Positions 17,324 to 25,996 of a stretch of DNA of 64,000 bases are shown one piece after another. The notes beneath the pieces were generated by a model. The model worked only from the letters and a program-made list of their open reading frames with translations. It searched no databases and was not told the DNA's origin. Source of the DNA: DATDPM01 sp963841995. GTDB taxonomy: Bacteria > Pseudomonadota > Alphaproteobacteria > DATDPM01. Position 1 is the stretch's first letter. Every line of letters begins with the position of its first letter. Position numbers and translations under genes: made by a program. The DNA lies in the NCBI GenBank assembly GCA_963841995.1, contig CAWJEX010000006.1, forward strand, positions 1 through 64,000. Reading direction: 5' to 3'.

Positions 17324-17983
17324 ATGATCCCGCTCGAGGATGAATCGCGACGCCCCTCACGCTTTCCCATCGTCACCGCGCTCATCATCGCGCTGAACGC
17401 GCTGGCTTTCGTTCTCGAACTGATGGGTGGCGACGCGTTTGTAACCCGATGGTCGGTTGTCCCTGCCGATATCGTTGCGGGCCGTCACTTGAGCACCATC
17501 CTGACGGCCCTGTTCATGCATGCGAGCTGGTCGCACATTCTCGGCAACATGGTGTACCTCTGGGCATTCGGCCCGGAGATAGAAGACACGATGAATCCCC
17601 GGCGGTACATGGCGTTCTATCTTGCCGGCGGCGTAGCGGCGATGGTCGCGCAAGTCGCAGCCGACCCCGCATCGACGGTTCCCAATTTGGGTGCGAGCGG
17701 AGCGATCGCCGCTGTGATGGGTGCGTTTCTAGTCACCTACCCGCGTGATAAAATTCGCACGATCTTATTCATTGGCTGGTTCTTCCGCGTCGCGTTCATA
17801 CCGGCTGCACTCCTGATCGGGTTTTGGTTTCTCATCCAGCTTCTCAGTTTTGGCGTAGTCGTGGATGTGCAGTCGGGCGGCGTGGCTTATCTGGCTCATA
17901 TCGCCGGCATCATCTTTGGGGCCGTCACGGCACGTCTATTCGAGGATTCGCGCCGGCTCGCCGAACAACGGCGCGAAGACTGA
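17324..17983 (+). CDS. rhomboid-family intramembrane serine protease
   Basis: 219-residue inner-membrane protease with six hydrophobic segments. Catalytic dyad visible: S125 in 'LGASGAIAAVMG' and H192 in 'YLAHIAGIIFG'; the oxyanion Asn is N75 in 'SHILGNMVYLW'. It cleaves transmembrane segments of unknown substrates. ATG at 17324 is chosen with GGAGAG just upstream, and the product starts with a short cytoplasmic N-terminus (MIPLEDESRRPSRFP). The C-terminus is charged (FEDSRRLAEQRRED). Standalone gene. Confidence 0.92.
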   Translation: MIPLEDESRRPSRFPIVTALIIALNALAFVLELMGGDAFVTRWSVVPADIVAGRHLSTILTALFMHASWSHILGNMVYLWAFGPEIEDTMNPRRYMAFYLAGGVAAMVAQVAADPASTVPNLGASGAIAAVMGAFLVTYPRDKIRTILFIGWFFRVAFIPAALLIGFWFLIQLLSFGVVVDVQSGGVAYLAHIAGIIFGAVTARLFEDSRRLAEQRRED

Positions 17984-18361
17984 TCATTGATACTGAGCGC
18001 GGTTATAAGTGCTCTAAGCCCGCACTGACGTTGGCGCGGCAAAGATATCCCCGTTAAGGAAATCCCCGATCCTTAGATGAATTCTAAATCGAGCGCGGTC
18101 TCGATTTTCTGTTGTGCCTACCGAAAACTTTGTCCTGACTGTCGCGGACACGCTTGGCAGTGTCAGGCAATCGGCTTGACCCACGGATCGGAACCCGGAA
18201 GATTAATGCGCTAAAGGATGCGCTTTTCGAGAACCATCGACGCGGATTGCGGAGCGAAACAACCCGTGGTGCGTCGTTGCGCAAAGCAACAATATGCCAT
18301 TAACAGCCATCGCCTCCGTTCCGGATCACGCGTGGATTTCCTGTTCGAGGAGTGCATTCGG
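17984..18361. other. intergenic, no gene recognised
   Basis: Contains a short match to the 'ATCGGCTTGACCC' part of the IS-end repeat near 18169-18182. GAGGAG just before 18362 serves the next gene. Confidence 0.4.
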
Positions 18362-18952
18362 ATGAGCCAGATAATGATATCGCGGCGCTTCGCGATGACG
18401 CGAACGACGCAGGTTTTGTTGGCTAGCGCGGCGGTCGCGCTGTTTGCACCGGCGGCTTTTGGCCGCGTAACGATCAGGGCAGTCGGGCCTGGTCTTGGAT
18501 TGACGTCGGCGGCGTTTGCCGACGGAAAGACGATCCCGACTAGATACACCTGCGACGGCGCAAATGTTTCTCCGCCGCTGTCCTGGTCGAGCACCCCGGA
18601 AGGAACCAAGAGTTTTGCCCTTGTCTGCTACGATCCCGATGCACCGCGAGGTGTGTTTCACCACTGGGCAATCTTCGATCTTCCAGGCGATCGCGACACT
18701 CTGCGCGAAGGCGTTGCCAAGGGCGCGCAAACCGATAACGGACGCCAAGCCGTCAACGATTTTGGTGAAGCCAGCTACCGGGGCCCCTGTCCGCCGCCGG
18801 GGAACGGCGTTCATCACTACCACTTCGATCTCTTCGCATTGCCGATCCCGCAGCTCGATCTGCCGCCGGACGCTGCCTGCAGGGATGTCTTGACGGCGGC
18901 ACGAAAGACCGCCCTTGGGATCGCAACTTTAATTGGGCTTTATTCGCGCTGA
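18362..18952 (+). CDS. YbhB/YbcL-type PEBP (phosphatidylethanolamine-binding-like) protein
   Basis: 196 residues with an N-terminal signal peptide (MTRTTQVLLASAAVALFAPA after a short leader). PEBP motifs are present: 'GANVSPPLSWSSTPEGTKSF', the ligand-pocket 'DPDAPRGVFHHWAIFDLP' and 'YRGPCPPPGNGVHHYHFDLFAL'. Bacterial members are periplasmic or cytoplasmic with poorly known ligands. ATG at 18362 is preferred because GAGGAG lies nine bases upstream; 18395 is an alternative that starts right at the signal peptide. Confidence 0.9.
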   Translation: MSQIMISRRFAMTRTTQVLLASAAVALFAPAAFGRVTIRAVGPGLGLTSAAFADGKTIPTRYTCDGANVSPPLSWSSTPEGTKSFALVCYDPDAPRGVFHHWAIFDLPGDRDTLREGVAKGAQTDNGRQAVNDFGEASYRGPCPPPGNGVHHYHFDLFALPIPQLDLPPDAACRDVLTAARKTALGIATLIGLYSR

Positions 18953-19179
18953 TCGCGTTTCGGACGGATCTCGCCTCAAAGAGGTTAAGCGGATGGGGAC
19001 TCCAACTTGGGGGAAGGCCGCGACAAGGGAGCCTTTTGTGGGCCTTCATAAGGGCGCTTCCCCCGGGGTTGTGCACCATCCGGCTGCGACTGGCATCTAT
19101 ATCGATTGCACCTGACGTTCCGCTTAGGGCGGTCGGCTTCCAAAAAACCGGTCTATGATGGTATCCGGCCCCTGACCCC
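18953..19179. other. intergenic between PEBP and the hairpin
   Basis: No gene recognised; short frames only. Confidence 0.4.
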
Positions 19180-19221
19180 ACCGAAAACCCTATTCCCGAT
19201 CTACGGGATAAGGTTTTCGGT
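19180..19221. terminator. strong hairpin between convergent genes
   Basis: ACCGAAAACC at 19180-19189 pairs perfectly with GGTTTTCGGT at 19212-19221, extended inside by TATTCCC/GGGATA. It sits between the plus-strand PEBP gene and the minus-strand Prim-Pol gene. It could end transcription from both sides, though no T-tract follows. Confidence 0.55.
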
Positions 19222-19263
19222 AGGCACAGCGGTTAGCATCGATAAAAATCTCGTCTTGCCTGC

Positions 19264-20091
19264 TCATGGCTCGTCTTTCGGCGGCGAAAAGCCCGCCTGA
19301 TCCTGCTCATTTGCGTCCTGCTGGCGCTCATGCAGCCGCCGGATGCTCTGCACGACCGCGGCGACCTCGTCATCGGGCAGAGGTGGACGGCACTTCACCC
19401 GGTTCCAGCATAAGAGAAGATCGAGCGCCACCTGGGCATCAACGCCGCGCCACAGCAAGTGACCGGCAAGCGAAGCGATCGTGTTGTTGCGCTCACCTTC
19501 GGCAACGCCCTCGCGGACCAGCGCGCGCCAGTGGCTAAGGGGATGCCCTTTGTGTTCCCCTTCGCTGGCCGCAAGTTCCAAAAGCCAGGTAGGCATGGCG
19601 GTCGGCATTACCTCATCGGGTCCGCGCGCAGCTTTCCATTCGTAGTACCTGCCGGAGGGATGAATCGACGGTGGGGCGACGACAAGCCCGCCGTCGCCAC
19701 GCAGATCGATGCCGGGCGCAAGCCCGACTTTGCTGGGTACGATGCCGCCCGGGTGCCGGAAATACAAATGGCGCCCGCCGCCCCCGGTTAGTGCTTCGAC
19801 TGTGCTGGGAATTGGGCCGTAACGCTGCTCGAGGGCCTGCACGCTGTCTTCGCCGCCGTGGGCGGTATCGATGTCGAGAACCACAAGCCCCGAAACCGCG
19901 CCCGTAACGATGCCGACGTTGGCGTCGGGGTTATCGCGGAACCATGTCTCGATTTGGCGTCGGGACGGCCGCTTCTGTTGATAGGACTGCCAGGGTGTCA
20001 GTGGGCGCTTCTCGCGTGAGCGCAACGGCACCACGCACCATCCAATCGAGAGATAGTGCAACGCTGCCTGTTTCGCTGGCGACGCCTTCAT
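19264..20091 (-). CDS. bifunctional DNA primase/polymerase (Prim-Pol) domain protein
   Basis: 275 residues. Prim-Pol catalytic pattern: 'GLVVLDIDTAHGG' with D73 and D75, then 'GGGGRHLYFRHPGG' with H108, and 'IDLRGDGGLVVAPPSIHPSG'. A C-terminal helical part (ERNNTIASLAGHLLWRGVD) resembles the linker before a helicase domain, but no helicase follows, so this is a short form. Such proteins occur in prophages and mobile elements. ATG at 20091 (MKASPAKQAALHYL) is chosen from homology; the open frame extends upstream. It is last of a minus-strand gene string led by an SRAP gene. Confidence 0.85.
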   Translation of the reverse strand: MKASPAKQAALHYLSIGWCVVPLRSREKRPLTPWQSYQQKRPSRRQIETWFRDNPDANVGIVTGAVSGLVVLDIDTAHGGEDSVQALEQRYGPIPSTVEALTGGGGRHLYFRHPGGIVPSKVGLAPGIDLRGDGGLVVAPPSIHPSGRYYEWKAARGPDEVMPTAMPTWLLELAASEGEHKGHPLSHWRALVREGVAEGERNNTIASLAGHLLWRGVDAQVALDLLLCWNRVKCRPPLPDDEVAAVVQSIRRLHERQQDANEQDQAGFSPPKDEP

Positions 20092-20197
20092 CGCACTTTT
20101 CGCCCCACGCAATGCGGTCAAGGGGACCCGCACCATCCCGGATATCATCAGTCGTGCGGCCGCTGGAAGCCGAAATCTGCCGCCATTTCGGTCCAAG

Positions 20198-20225
20198 GGC
20201 CTATAAGTTCCGGTTTCCGAGCCCC
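20198..20225. repeat. dispersed repeat, 'TAAGTT-CCGTTTTCGAGCCC' family, copy 1
   Basis: CTATAAGTTCCGGTTTCCGA then GCCCC. Similar copies lie at 26196-26223 and 54270-54297, all in the same orientation. Located between the small hypothetical gene and the Prim-Pol gene. Confidence 0.6.
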
Positions 20226-20234
20226 TCTTTAGTG

Positions 20235-20438
20235 TCACGACAACTTCGCGCCTTCCGGGGGAGTCGTCGACATCAGATGTTCGACTGCCCGAACGATCCG
20301 CTGCCAAATCACATCGGCTTGAAGATCGCCATTGCTGAAGAATTTATCCGCTTTCATCGCGGCTTGAACGCTGGCGTCCGCGCCGTGCTGTTCGATCAGA
20401 ACATAGGCAGACCGGTAAATATCGATGTCGCTAAGCAC
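20235..20438 (-). CDS. small conserved alphaproteobacterial protein
   Basis: About 67 residues: 'SDIDIYRSAYVLIEQHGADA', 'AAMKADKFFSNGDLQADVIW', 'RIVRAVEHLM'. This small helical family of unknown function is common in alphaproteobacteria; a broken paralogue lies at 8934-9143. GTG at 20438 is used because homology begins there and it overlaps the preceding gene's stop by a few bases. Part of the SRAP-led string. Confidence 0.6.
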   Translation of the reverse strand: MLSDIDIYRSAYVLIEQHGADASVQAAMKADKFFSNGDLQADVIWQRIVRAVEHLMSTTPPEGAKLS

Positions 20439-20937
20439 GAGCGAGTGCCCGGATTTTGCGCAAATCCAAAATGCCTGTAGCACCCCAGCCGCGAACACCT
20501 GCGGGCACGCTGGGGCGGAACTTTACATATAACGGGTAGGCGTCACGGGCCAAAGTCTTTGGAGGCATCGAGCGCGCCAGCATTTTCATTGCGGCAATCG
20601 CGTCCGCCAGCGCGTCGCCAAACTTGGACTGAAGATAGCGCGAAACGCTTGTGGGGTCGGTGGTGCGGCCCTTGCTCACGGCGCGCCAGCCATCAGGTGT
20701 GCGCTTCACAGGGATGGCCCGGTGCATCAGATCCACGTGCAATTTAACGCGCTTTTCCGCTTTGAGGGATTTTGGCGCTGGCGTGAACAGGCCGAGCGAC
20801 ACGCCCTTCGAATACGCGTTGAGACCTGCGACGGCACGGCCGAGCGTCAGCGATTCTTTCCAATCGAAGCCGAGCCGCTGCGCTACGAGGGCAGCCCACA
20901 GGGTCAGAACTGGTGCGCGATTGATCTTGATCGTCAT
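20431..20937 (-). CDS. conserved hypothetical protein (MTIKINRAPVLTLWAA family)
   Basis: 168 residues. The N-terminus 'INRAPVLTLWAALVAQRLGF' followed by 'LTLGRAVAGLNAYSKG' is a well-conserved start in a family common in alpha- and betaproteobacteria, function unknown to me. The start overlaps the SRAP stop by ATGA, so translation is coupled. The pairing with SRAP suggests a role linked to DNA damage or nucleic acid metabolism, which is inference from position only. Confidence 0.75.
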   Translation of the reverse strand: MTIKINRAPVLTLWAALVAQRLGFDWKESLTLGRAVAGLNAYSKGVSLGLFTPAPKSLKAEKRVKLHVDLMHRAIPVKRTPDGWRAVSKGRTTDPTSVSRYLQSKFGDALADAIAAMKMLARSMPPKTLARDAYPLYVKFRPSVPAGVRGWGATGILDLRKIRALARA

Positions 20938-21593
20938 GCCGCTTCGATCACACTCGCATCGTCATTGCGCGGGCTGTTGACTCTTGTGCTGACGGGATAG
21001 GCACGCAACGCCTCCGATGGGAATGGGCGTAGCAACACCTGGGCATCGGCCGCCGGCGTTTTGGTATCAAGCCAGGCCGCGTAGTCCGCCGGATCTAAGA
21101 TCACCGGCATCCGATCATGGATCGGCTTCATCAACTCGTTCGCCTCGGTGACGATGATGGTGAAGGATTCGATCACCCCGTCTCTCTCCCATCGCTCCCA
21201 CAATCCGGCGAAAGCAAATAGGCCGTCGTCCTTCATCGTGATCCGGTAAGGCTGCTTTCGCGATCCCACCTTTTGCCACTCGTAGAATCCGTCGGCCGGA
21301 ACCAGGCAACGCCTCGATTTGAAAGCCGAGCGATACGCCGGTTTGGTCGCTACGGTCTCGGCCCTGGCATTGATGGTGCTGTAGCTCGTCTTTGGATCCT
21401 TCGACCATGACGGGATGAGGCCCCAGCGCAGCATCGCCAATTGCCGGTCACCGTCAGAATCGAGGCGCACCACGGGCGCGTGCTGGCTTGGGGCAATGTT
21501 GTAGCGCGCCGCCAGATTGAGAAGCGGTCCGCGGAACAAAAAGAGCTGCCGCATCGCCTCAATTGGCTTGGTCAGACTATAGCGTCCGCACAC
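20934..21593 (-). CDS. SRAP domain protein (YedK/HMCES family)
   Basis: 219 residues. SRAP proteins crosslink to abasic sites in single-stranded DNA through the N-terminal Cys. Seen here: M-C-G-R-Y start with C2, 'TINARAET' (Asn), 'RRCLVPADGFYEW' (Glu) and 'IHDRMPVILDP' (His), all expected active-site positions, and the C-terminal 'AYPVSTRVNSP'. Full length and intact. It heads a minus-strand string with a conserved hypothetical (ATGA overlap), a small protein and a Prim-Pol. A broken C-terminal copy lies at 8129. Confidence 0.94.
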   Translation of the reverse strand: MCGRYSLTKPIEAMRQLFLFRGPLLNLAARYNIAPSQHAPVVRLDSDGDRQLAMLRWGLIPSWSKDPKTSYSTINARAETVATKPAYRSAFKSRRCLVPADGFYEWQKVGSRKQPYRITMKDDGLFAFAGLWERWERDGVIESFTIIVTEANELMKPIHDRMPVILDPADYAAWLDTKTPAADAQVLLRPFPSEALRAYPVSTRVNSPRNDDASVIEAA

Positions 21594-21666
21594 GGCAAAA
21601 GACCCGATAGCTGCTCAACATAATGAGAAAGTTGCGCGCGGGCGATCCGACAGTTAGCTTTATCAT

Positions 21667-21918
21667 ATGGGAGAACGAAACACGAACATTCTTTCACCGC
21701 CCTTCTATGCATTCCGGCTCGAGGATTTGCGCCACTGGCACATCGTGCAAGCGACCTGTGCCCGCTGCAATCGAACCAGCATCATCCCGCACGAGGTGCT
21801 TAAGCGAGGACGCCCCGGGCACGAACATCTGAGGGATCTGGTGCGCAAGCTGCGATGCCGTCAATGCGGGATTACCGGCGGGCATCAATTGACCATAAGG
21901 CCGATGGAGCGCGACTGA
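21667..21918 (+). CDS. small zinc-ribbon-like protein
   Basis: 83 residues with two CxxC pairs, 'VQATCARCNRTSIIPHEVL' and 'LRCRQCGITGGH', spaced as in a zinc ribbon or zinc finger. Probably a small nucleic acid- or protein-binding factor; the family resembles short conserved hypotheticals of Rhizobiales. ATG at 21667 is the first start; no strong ribosome binding site. Divergent from the SRAP gene. Confidence 0.65.
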   Translation: MGERNTNILSPPFYAFRLEDLRHWHIVQATCARCNRTSIIPHEVLKRGRPGHEHLRDLVRKLRCRQCGITGGHQLTIRPMERD

Positions 21919-22067
21919 TGCCTCATCGCCGCATCGCGTCTGGCGATGCTTTCACTCTGGTTCGGACGTGGACTAATAAACCCGCGCACGTGATTCGCAG
22001 CTGCAGTTTCGGAGAAGAAATCACTTCCGGCCGACGCGATCGACACCGAGCATGGGTTTCCGGTACC

Positions 22068-22118
22068 GGCCGGTAACCGGACATAGAACGCTGGATACCG
22101 TTACTTCGCACTTTGACC
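22068..22118. repeat. dispersed repeat, pair with 9173-9232
   Basis: GGTAACCGGACATAGAACGC ... TTACTTCGCACTTTGACC matches the copy at 9173-9232 (CTAACCGGATACCGAACACT ... TTACTTCGCATTTTGACC). The MITE-like element interrupts this copy directly after TTTGACC. Confidence 0.65.
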
Positions 22119-22267
22119 GAGGCTGTGTGAAAACGTCGTACCGTAGCGGCAACGAGCAATAGCGTTACGCTGCATGGTGCCTCGTTGAAACCTTCGTGCC
22201 TACGAGCCTTCGCTAGCGATAGGATATTGCGCAGTGATGGCCGTGAACCGTATTTTCACACGGCCTG
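22119..22267. mobile_element. MITE-like element with 4-bp target duplication
   Basis: 149 bp, non-coding. The left end GAGGCTGTGTGAAAACG and the complement of the right end CAGGCCGTGTGAAAATA form imperfect inverted repeats of about 17 bp. GACC occurs immediately outside both ends (22115-22118 and 22268-22271), as a target duplication. The 'GGCTGTGTGAAAA' tip resembles ends of IS5-type elements, so it may be mobilised by such a transposase; none is in the window. Confidence 0.72.
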
Positions 22268-22389
22268 GACCCATTCCAGACCTTCGAGACTGCGGCCGGA
22301 TCATTTGATTAGCGGACATAGCGGTGCATGACCCGGTCACAGGAAGGAATTGAGCTCAGAGATCGGATTTGGGCAAGCACAGCACGATA

Positions 22390-22530
22390 TCGCGACGGAT
22401 TGGCTAGCGCCCTATAAAAAATACGTCGGCAAATGAGAAGCGGCGGTTAATTCAAATGGCGATCCGCTTTCAAGGGATCGCGCCAGGGGCCGAGCGGTCA
22501 CTGCATTTGAAGAACGCTGAGATCGGCGCT
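22390..22530 (+). pseudogene. 3' remnant of HNH-type gene with its downstream flank
   Basis: Reads '..ATDWLAPYKKYVGK' to a stop near 22436, matching the end of the HNH-like pseudogene at 54378-54777 (..ATDWIAAYKKYVGN). Similarity continues about 90 bp past the stop (TTTCAAGGGATCG, then GCATTT.AAGAAC and GAGATCGGCGCT in both), so a longer segment was once duplicated, now in opposite orientations. Confidence 0.6.
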
Positions 22531-22869
22531 CGGCGATTTCATTGATCTGTGTGTTCAATTTGCGCCCCATAAAATCATACGAAACTGCGTTTCGCAGATG
22601 ACCGATCCGGCCGCCCCACCGGAAAGAGTAGCCTACTTCGCGACAATCCCGAAGCGGCTTGAAGGTCTGTGGCTAGGAGCCGGCGCTGATTGAGCCGCTT
22701 AGACGCGACCAATGCCAACCGCGTCGAAACCTCGGGGCCGGCGGAGGCAAGACGTTGACTGTCTATTCTCCGGCGGGGTCAATGAATCTATCATGCCGTC
22801 CAATCAACGCGGATTTGCCGTCCATCCGGGAAATCTGCGCTTGATGAATCAGCATCAGGGGATTGCAGC

Positions 22870-23508
22870 ATGGCTCTTTCTGTCATCGGCGCCGGCTTTG
22901 GCCGCACCGGCACGTTGTCGCTCAAGCAGGCACTCGAGCAACTTGGCCTCGGTCCCTGCCATCATATGGAAGAGGTGATGGCTCATCCCGAGCAGATCCC
23001 CGCATGGCACGCGGCCGGGCGTGGCGAGGCCATGGACTGGGACACCGTGCTCGGGAGCTATCGGTCGTCAGTCGACTGGCCGTCGGCCCAGTTCTGGCGC
23101 GAGTTGGCGGATCGCTACCCCGCCGCCAAGGTTGTTCTCACCATACGCGACACCGAGCGTTGGTACGAAAGCTTCTCCGGCACGATATTGACGCTCATTC
23201 GTGGTCGTGAATCGGCGCCCAATCCGACAATCCGGTCGATCCTCGATATGTGCTCGGATGTCGTCGTCAGCCGCGCCTTCGATGGCCAGATGGACGATCC
23301 TGCATGGATCAAAGCCGCTTTCGAGCGCCATATCGCGGAGGTCAAGGCCACGATCCCGCCCGGCCGACTGCTGGTCTTTCAGGTTGCCGATGGCTGGGGT
23401 CCTCTATGCGATTTCCTGGACAAGCCGGTGCCGGCGACCGAATTTCCGCGCACCAACTCGACTCCGGAATTCTGGGAACTTGTTCAGACGGGCGACGACC
23501 GCACCTGA
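22870..23508 (+). CDS. sulfotransferase family protein
   Basis: 212 residues. The PAPS-binding 5'-phosphosulfate loop is 'GAGFGRTGTLSLKQAL' at the N-terminus. Later 'KVVLTIRDTERWYESF' is the second (3'-phosphate) motif, and 'LLVFQVADGWGPLCDFL' is typical of the Sulfotransfer_4-like group. It should transfer sulfate from PAPS to an unknown acceptor; no sulfate-activation genes are nearby. Start ATG at 22870 with AGGGGA upstream. Intact, monocistronic by appearance. Confidence 0.9.
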   Translation: MALSVIGAGFGRTGTLSLKQALEQLGLGPCHHMEEVMAHPEQIPAWHAAGRGEAMDWDTVLGSYRSSVDWPSAQFWRELADRYPAAKVVLTIRDTERWYESFSGTILTLIRGRESAPNPTIRSILDMCSDVVVSRAFDGQMDDPAWIKAAFERHIAEVKATIPPGRLLVFQVADGWGPLCDFLDKPVPATEFPRTNSTPEFWELVQTGDDRT

Positions 23509-23561
23509 CCCGGAGCGGACCATTGTGTGGATTGTGTGGATGCCGTTAAAGCGTCCGATAG

Positions 23562-24137
23562 TTAGTGTACACCTTTGCCCTCTGTTTGGGCGGCGCCAAA
23601 GAATTTATCCATCGCATAGAGGGCACCCCCACGGAGTTCTCGGTCGCCGAAACCTTTGACTTGCACCTCTCCCGCCTTGACCACCTTGTCTGTGGCGACG
23701 TTGTCGAGCTCCACCCTCAGGTACAGGATGATGTTGCTGACCCTCATCACGGCGCTGGTCAGGACAAAGTCGGCGCCCTCCGCGTGTGCCCAGTCGAGAA
23801 CACACGATGCGCAGCTGAGATCCAGCGGCTGCTGAGCTTGCTCGCTGTTAGATGCTTTCGGGATAATTTGATACGTCCCTGACTCGGCCATCCTAGTTCG
23901 CAGGACGTCGGCAACTGACTTTACGCGCTCATCGTCTTCAGGAGTGGATAGCGGTTCACCTGTGTCGGTCACCATATAATCAATGAGCGCCGTATCCATG
24001 ACGATTAGCTTTGGGCGCTCCTCGGCGTTTGTCGGAGCCGCCATAACCAGGCAGCCTGCCGTCACGAGCACGCATACCCACGCACCAGTCACAGTCGTTA
24101 GCGATGTGCGTCTTATGCAAATGATTTTCTGAGTCAT
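23562..24137 (-). CDS. DUF2380-type exported protein
   Basis: 191 residues from MTQKIICIRR. The N-terminal hydrophobic stretch (TGAWVCVLVTAGCLVMAAPTN) is a signal peptide or anchor. The rest follows the DUF2380/DUF3280 pattern: 'LIVMDTALIDYMV', 'VADVLRTRMAESGTYQIIP', Cys pair 'LSCASCVLDWAHAEGADFVL' and 'VSNIILYLRVELDNVAT'. Family function is unknown; some members lie near PQQ- or alcohol-oxidation genes, but not here. Start chosen for GGAG just upstream; a start four codons earlier is possible. Confidence 0.75.
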   Translation of the reverse strand: MTQKIICIRRTSLTTVTGAWVCVLVTAGCLVMAAPTNAEERPKLIVMDTALIDYMVTDTGEPLSTPEDDERVKSVADVLRTRMAESGTYQIIPKASNSEQAQQPLDLSCASCVLDWAHAEGADFVLTSAVMRVSNIILYLRVELDNVATDKVVKAGEVQVKGFGDRELRGGALYAMDKFFGAAQTEGKGVH

Positions 24138-24307
24138 CAGGAGCTCCATTACTAGGCGACGCGGCTATGTTACGTACGCCCGGCAAACGTCAGGATATTC
24201 AACTCCGAATTCCATTATGGCGCCTCGCTGATGATCGATAAAATGAGTAAATGGTATGACTACCATGCCAAAAATGAATAATATTTCTCACATTGGGGAC
24301 GATGACT

Positions 24308-24362
24308 GTTATTGGCACTTCCGCGACATGCCGCGAGAGGTAGAGGATGGCCGCTTCCGGTC
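24308..24362. repeat. direct repeat flanking the pentapeptide gene, left copy
   Basis: TTGGCACTTCCGCGACATGC then CGCGAGAGGTAGAGGATGGC. A similar copy in the same orientation lies at 25873-25926, so the pair brackets the pentapeptide-repeat gene. Confidence 0.55.
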
Positions 24363-24397
24363 CGGGGGGTGTCGCGGGCGCCGACGCTTCCCGGTTC

Positions 24398-25763
24398 CTA
24401 GGTTCGCGTCCCAGCACTCTTGCGCCGCGTGGCCCGGGCGGCGTTCAAGCCGCGGACGTGGATCAATTCGGTTCCATCCAGTTTGACGTCCTTGAGATTC
24501 GCACCCTCGAAGCTGGCCCCCGCGACGCGGCTGCCGGTCATATCGGCCCCGGTCAAATCGGCATTCCGGAAATCCGCGGCCAAGAGCGAGGCGCCCCGCA
24601 TCGACGCGTTGCGCAGGCGCGTCTCCCACAGTCGCGCTTGATCGAGGACGGCGCCGCGTGAGAGCTTGAGCTTGCCCTCGAGCGAAATGGCGTCGAGATT
24701 GGCCTCCGATAAATCGGCCCCCCTCAGAGACGCCTGCCTCAGCATGGCGGCTCGCATGTCGCACCCACGGAAATCGGCACGGTCCAAGATGGAAAGGGTC
24801 AGATCGATCACCGCGAGGTTGGCGCCCGCAAAATTGGCTCCGGTCAGCACGCAATTGGTCAGCACCGCCCCGCTCAAGTCGCGGCCGTGAAGATCGACGG
24901 CGCCAAGTTCCATTCCGGAAAGCTGCAGCCGCTTGCCCTCAGCGCCGGCCGTCCGTACCCAGGCCTCATGCGCGCCCACGAGCTCAGCGAGTGGCACGCT
25001 TAGGGTGCCGGCCGACTTCGGCGAATTGAGAGCGCCGGCGCCGGCAACGGCCTCGCGCGCCGTATCGTCGAGTACGGCGCCGAGCAGATCGGCGCCCTCC
25101 ATTTTCGTTCCGAACCAACGCACCCCGGTCAGCACGGTGCCGTGCAGCACCGAGCCCGTGAGATTCCGCACTCGACAGATCCGCATTCTCCAATATAGCG
25201 CCGGTGAGATTGGCCTTCCGCAAATCGATGCGCGTCAGATTGGCGCCGCGCAGCACGGCGTTGGTAAGGTCCGCTTGGATGGCCATGCTGCCGACGATCT
25301 TGGCGCGGGTCAGATCGGCGCGGCTGAGGTTCGCGATCGAGATTTCCACGGGCAGCACTTCGAGGTCGAAGCGCGCAAGGCCGTTCTTCTTGTCGCGTTG
25401 CATCAATTGACCTTCCCGCATATCGGCCTCGAACATCAGCGCGCCGCTTAAATCGGCGCCGCGCAGGCACGCGCCGCGCAGATCGGCGCGGCTAAGATTG
25501 GCGCCCTTGAGATTGGCCAAGCGCAGGTCGGCGCAGAATAGATTAGCGCCGCTCAAGTCCGCGTCGCTGCAGAAGGCCTGGTATAGGGAGGCGCCGATCA
25601 AATCCGCGTTCGACAGGTCGAGCCCGGCGAGATTGAGTCCCGTTAAATCGTGATAGGCGAGTTGCGGCCGCCGTCCGCCGGTCAGGCCGCGACGGAATCG
25701 TGCATTCGCCTCGACCACACCCCTGAGTGCGGCGTAGTCAATTTTTTTCCTGTCTACGGCCAC
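24398..25763 (-). pseudogene. pentapeptide-repeat protein, one frame break
   Basis: About 455 residues if repaired. Long runs of the A(D/N)Lxx pentapeptide pattern (for example 'NLFCADLRLANLKGANLSRA' and 'ADFRNADLTGADMTGS') predict a right-handed quadrilateral beta-helix. N-terminal residues 1-30 (MAVDRKKIDYAALRGVVEAN) are non-repetitive. The first frame runs to about 25175 (..ILENADLSS) and the repeats continue at once in another frame (RVRNLTGSVLHGTVLTG), so a single-base shift separates two otherwise conserved halves. Role unknown; some relatives mimic DNA or are effectors. Confidence 0.8.
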
Positions 25764-25872
25764 GATTGTCCCTCGGCGGCGATCCGGCGCGAACCCTCAC
25801 AAAGCTACTGAAAACAAAGTAAATTTGAGATTAACGGGATGCTCTGAAAAGCGAAAACCTCATTCAGGTCCG

Positions 25873-25926
25873 CTGTTGGCATCCGCGACATGTTGCGACA
25901 GGTACAGTATGGCCGTTTTCGGTTCC
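25873..25926. repeat. direct repeat flanking the pentapeptide gene, right copy
   Basis: TTGGCATCCGCGACATGTTG then CGACAGGTACAGTATGGCCG. Aligns with the copy at 24308-24362 at roughly three positions in four. Confidence 0.55.
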
Positions 25927-25996
25927 CAAGCGGAAGCTCGCGCGCTGCTGTCAGTCCAGATCTATGGGCTTACGGCCTAGCTGAGGAGCGTTTCCT

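Larger units (their letters stand above)
21919..22869. other. long intergenic region of mobile and repeat debris
   Basis: No intact gene seen. It holds a dispersed repeat at 22068-22118, a MITE-like element at 22119-22267, and a fragment of an HNH-type gene with its downstream flank at 22390-22530. The rest up to the sulfotransferase start is unexplained. Confidence 0.55.
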
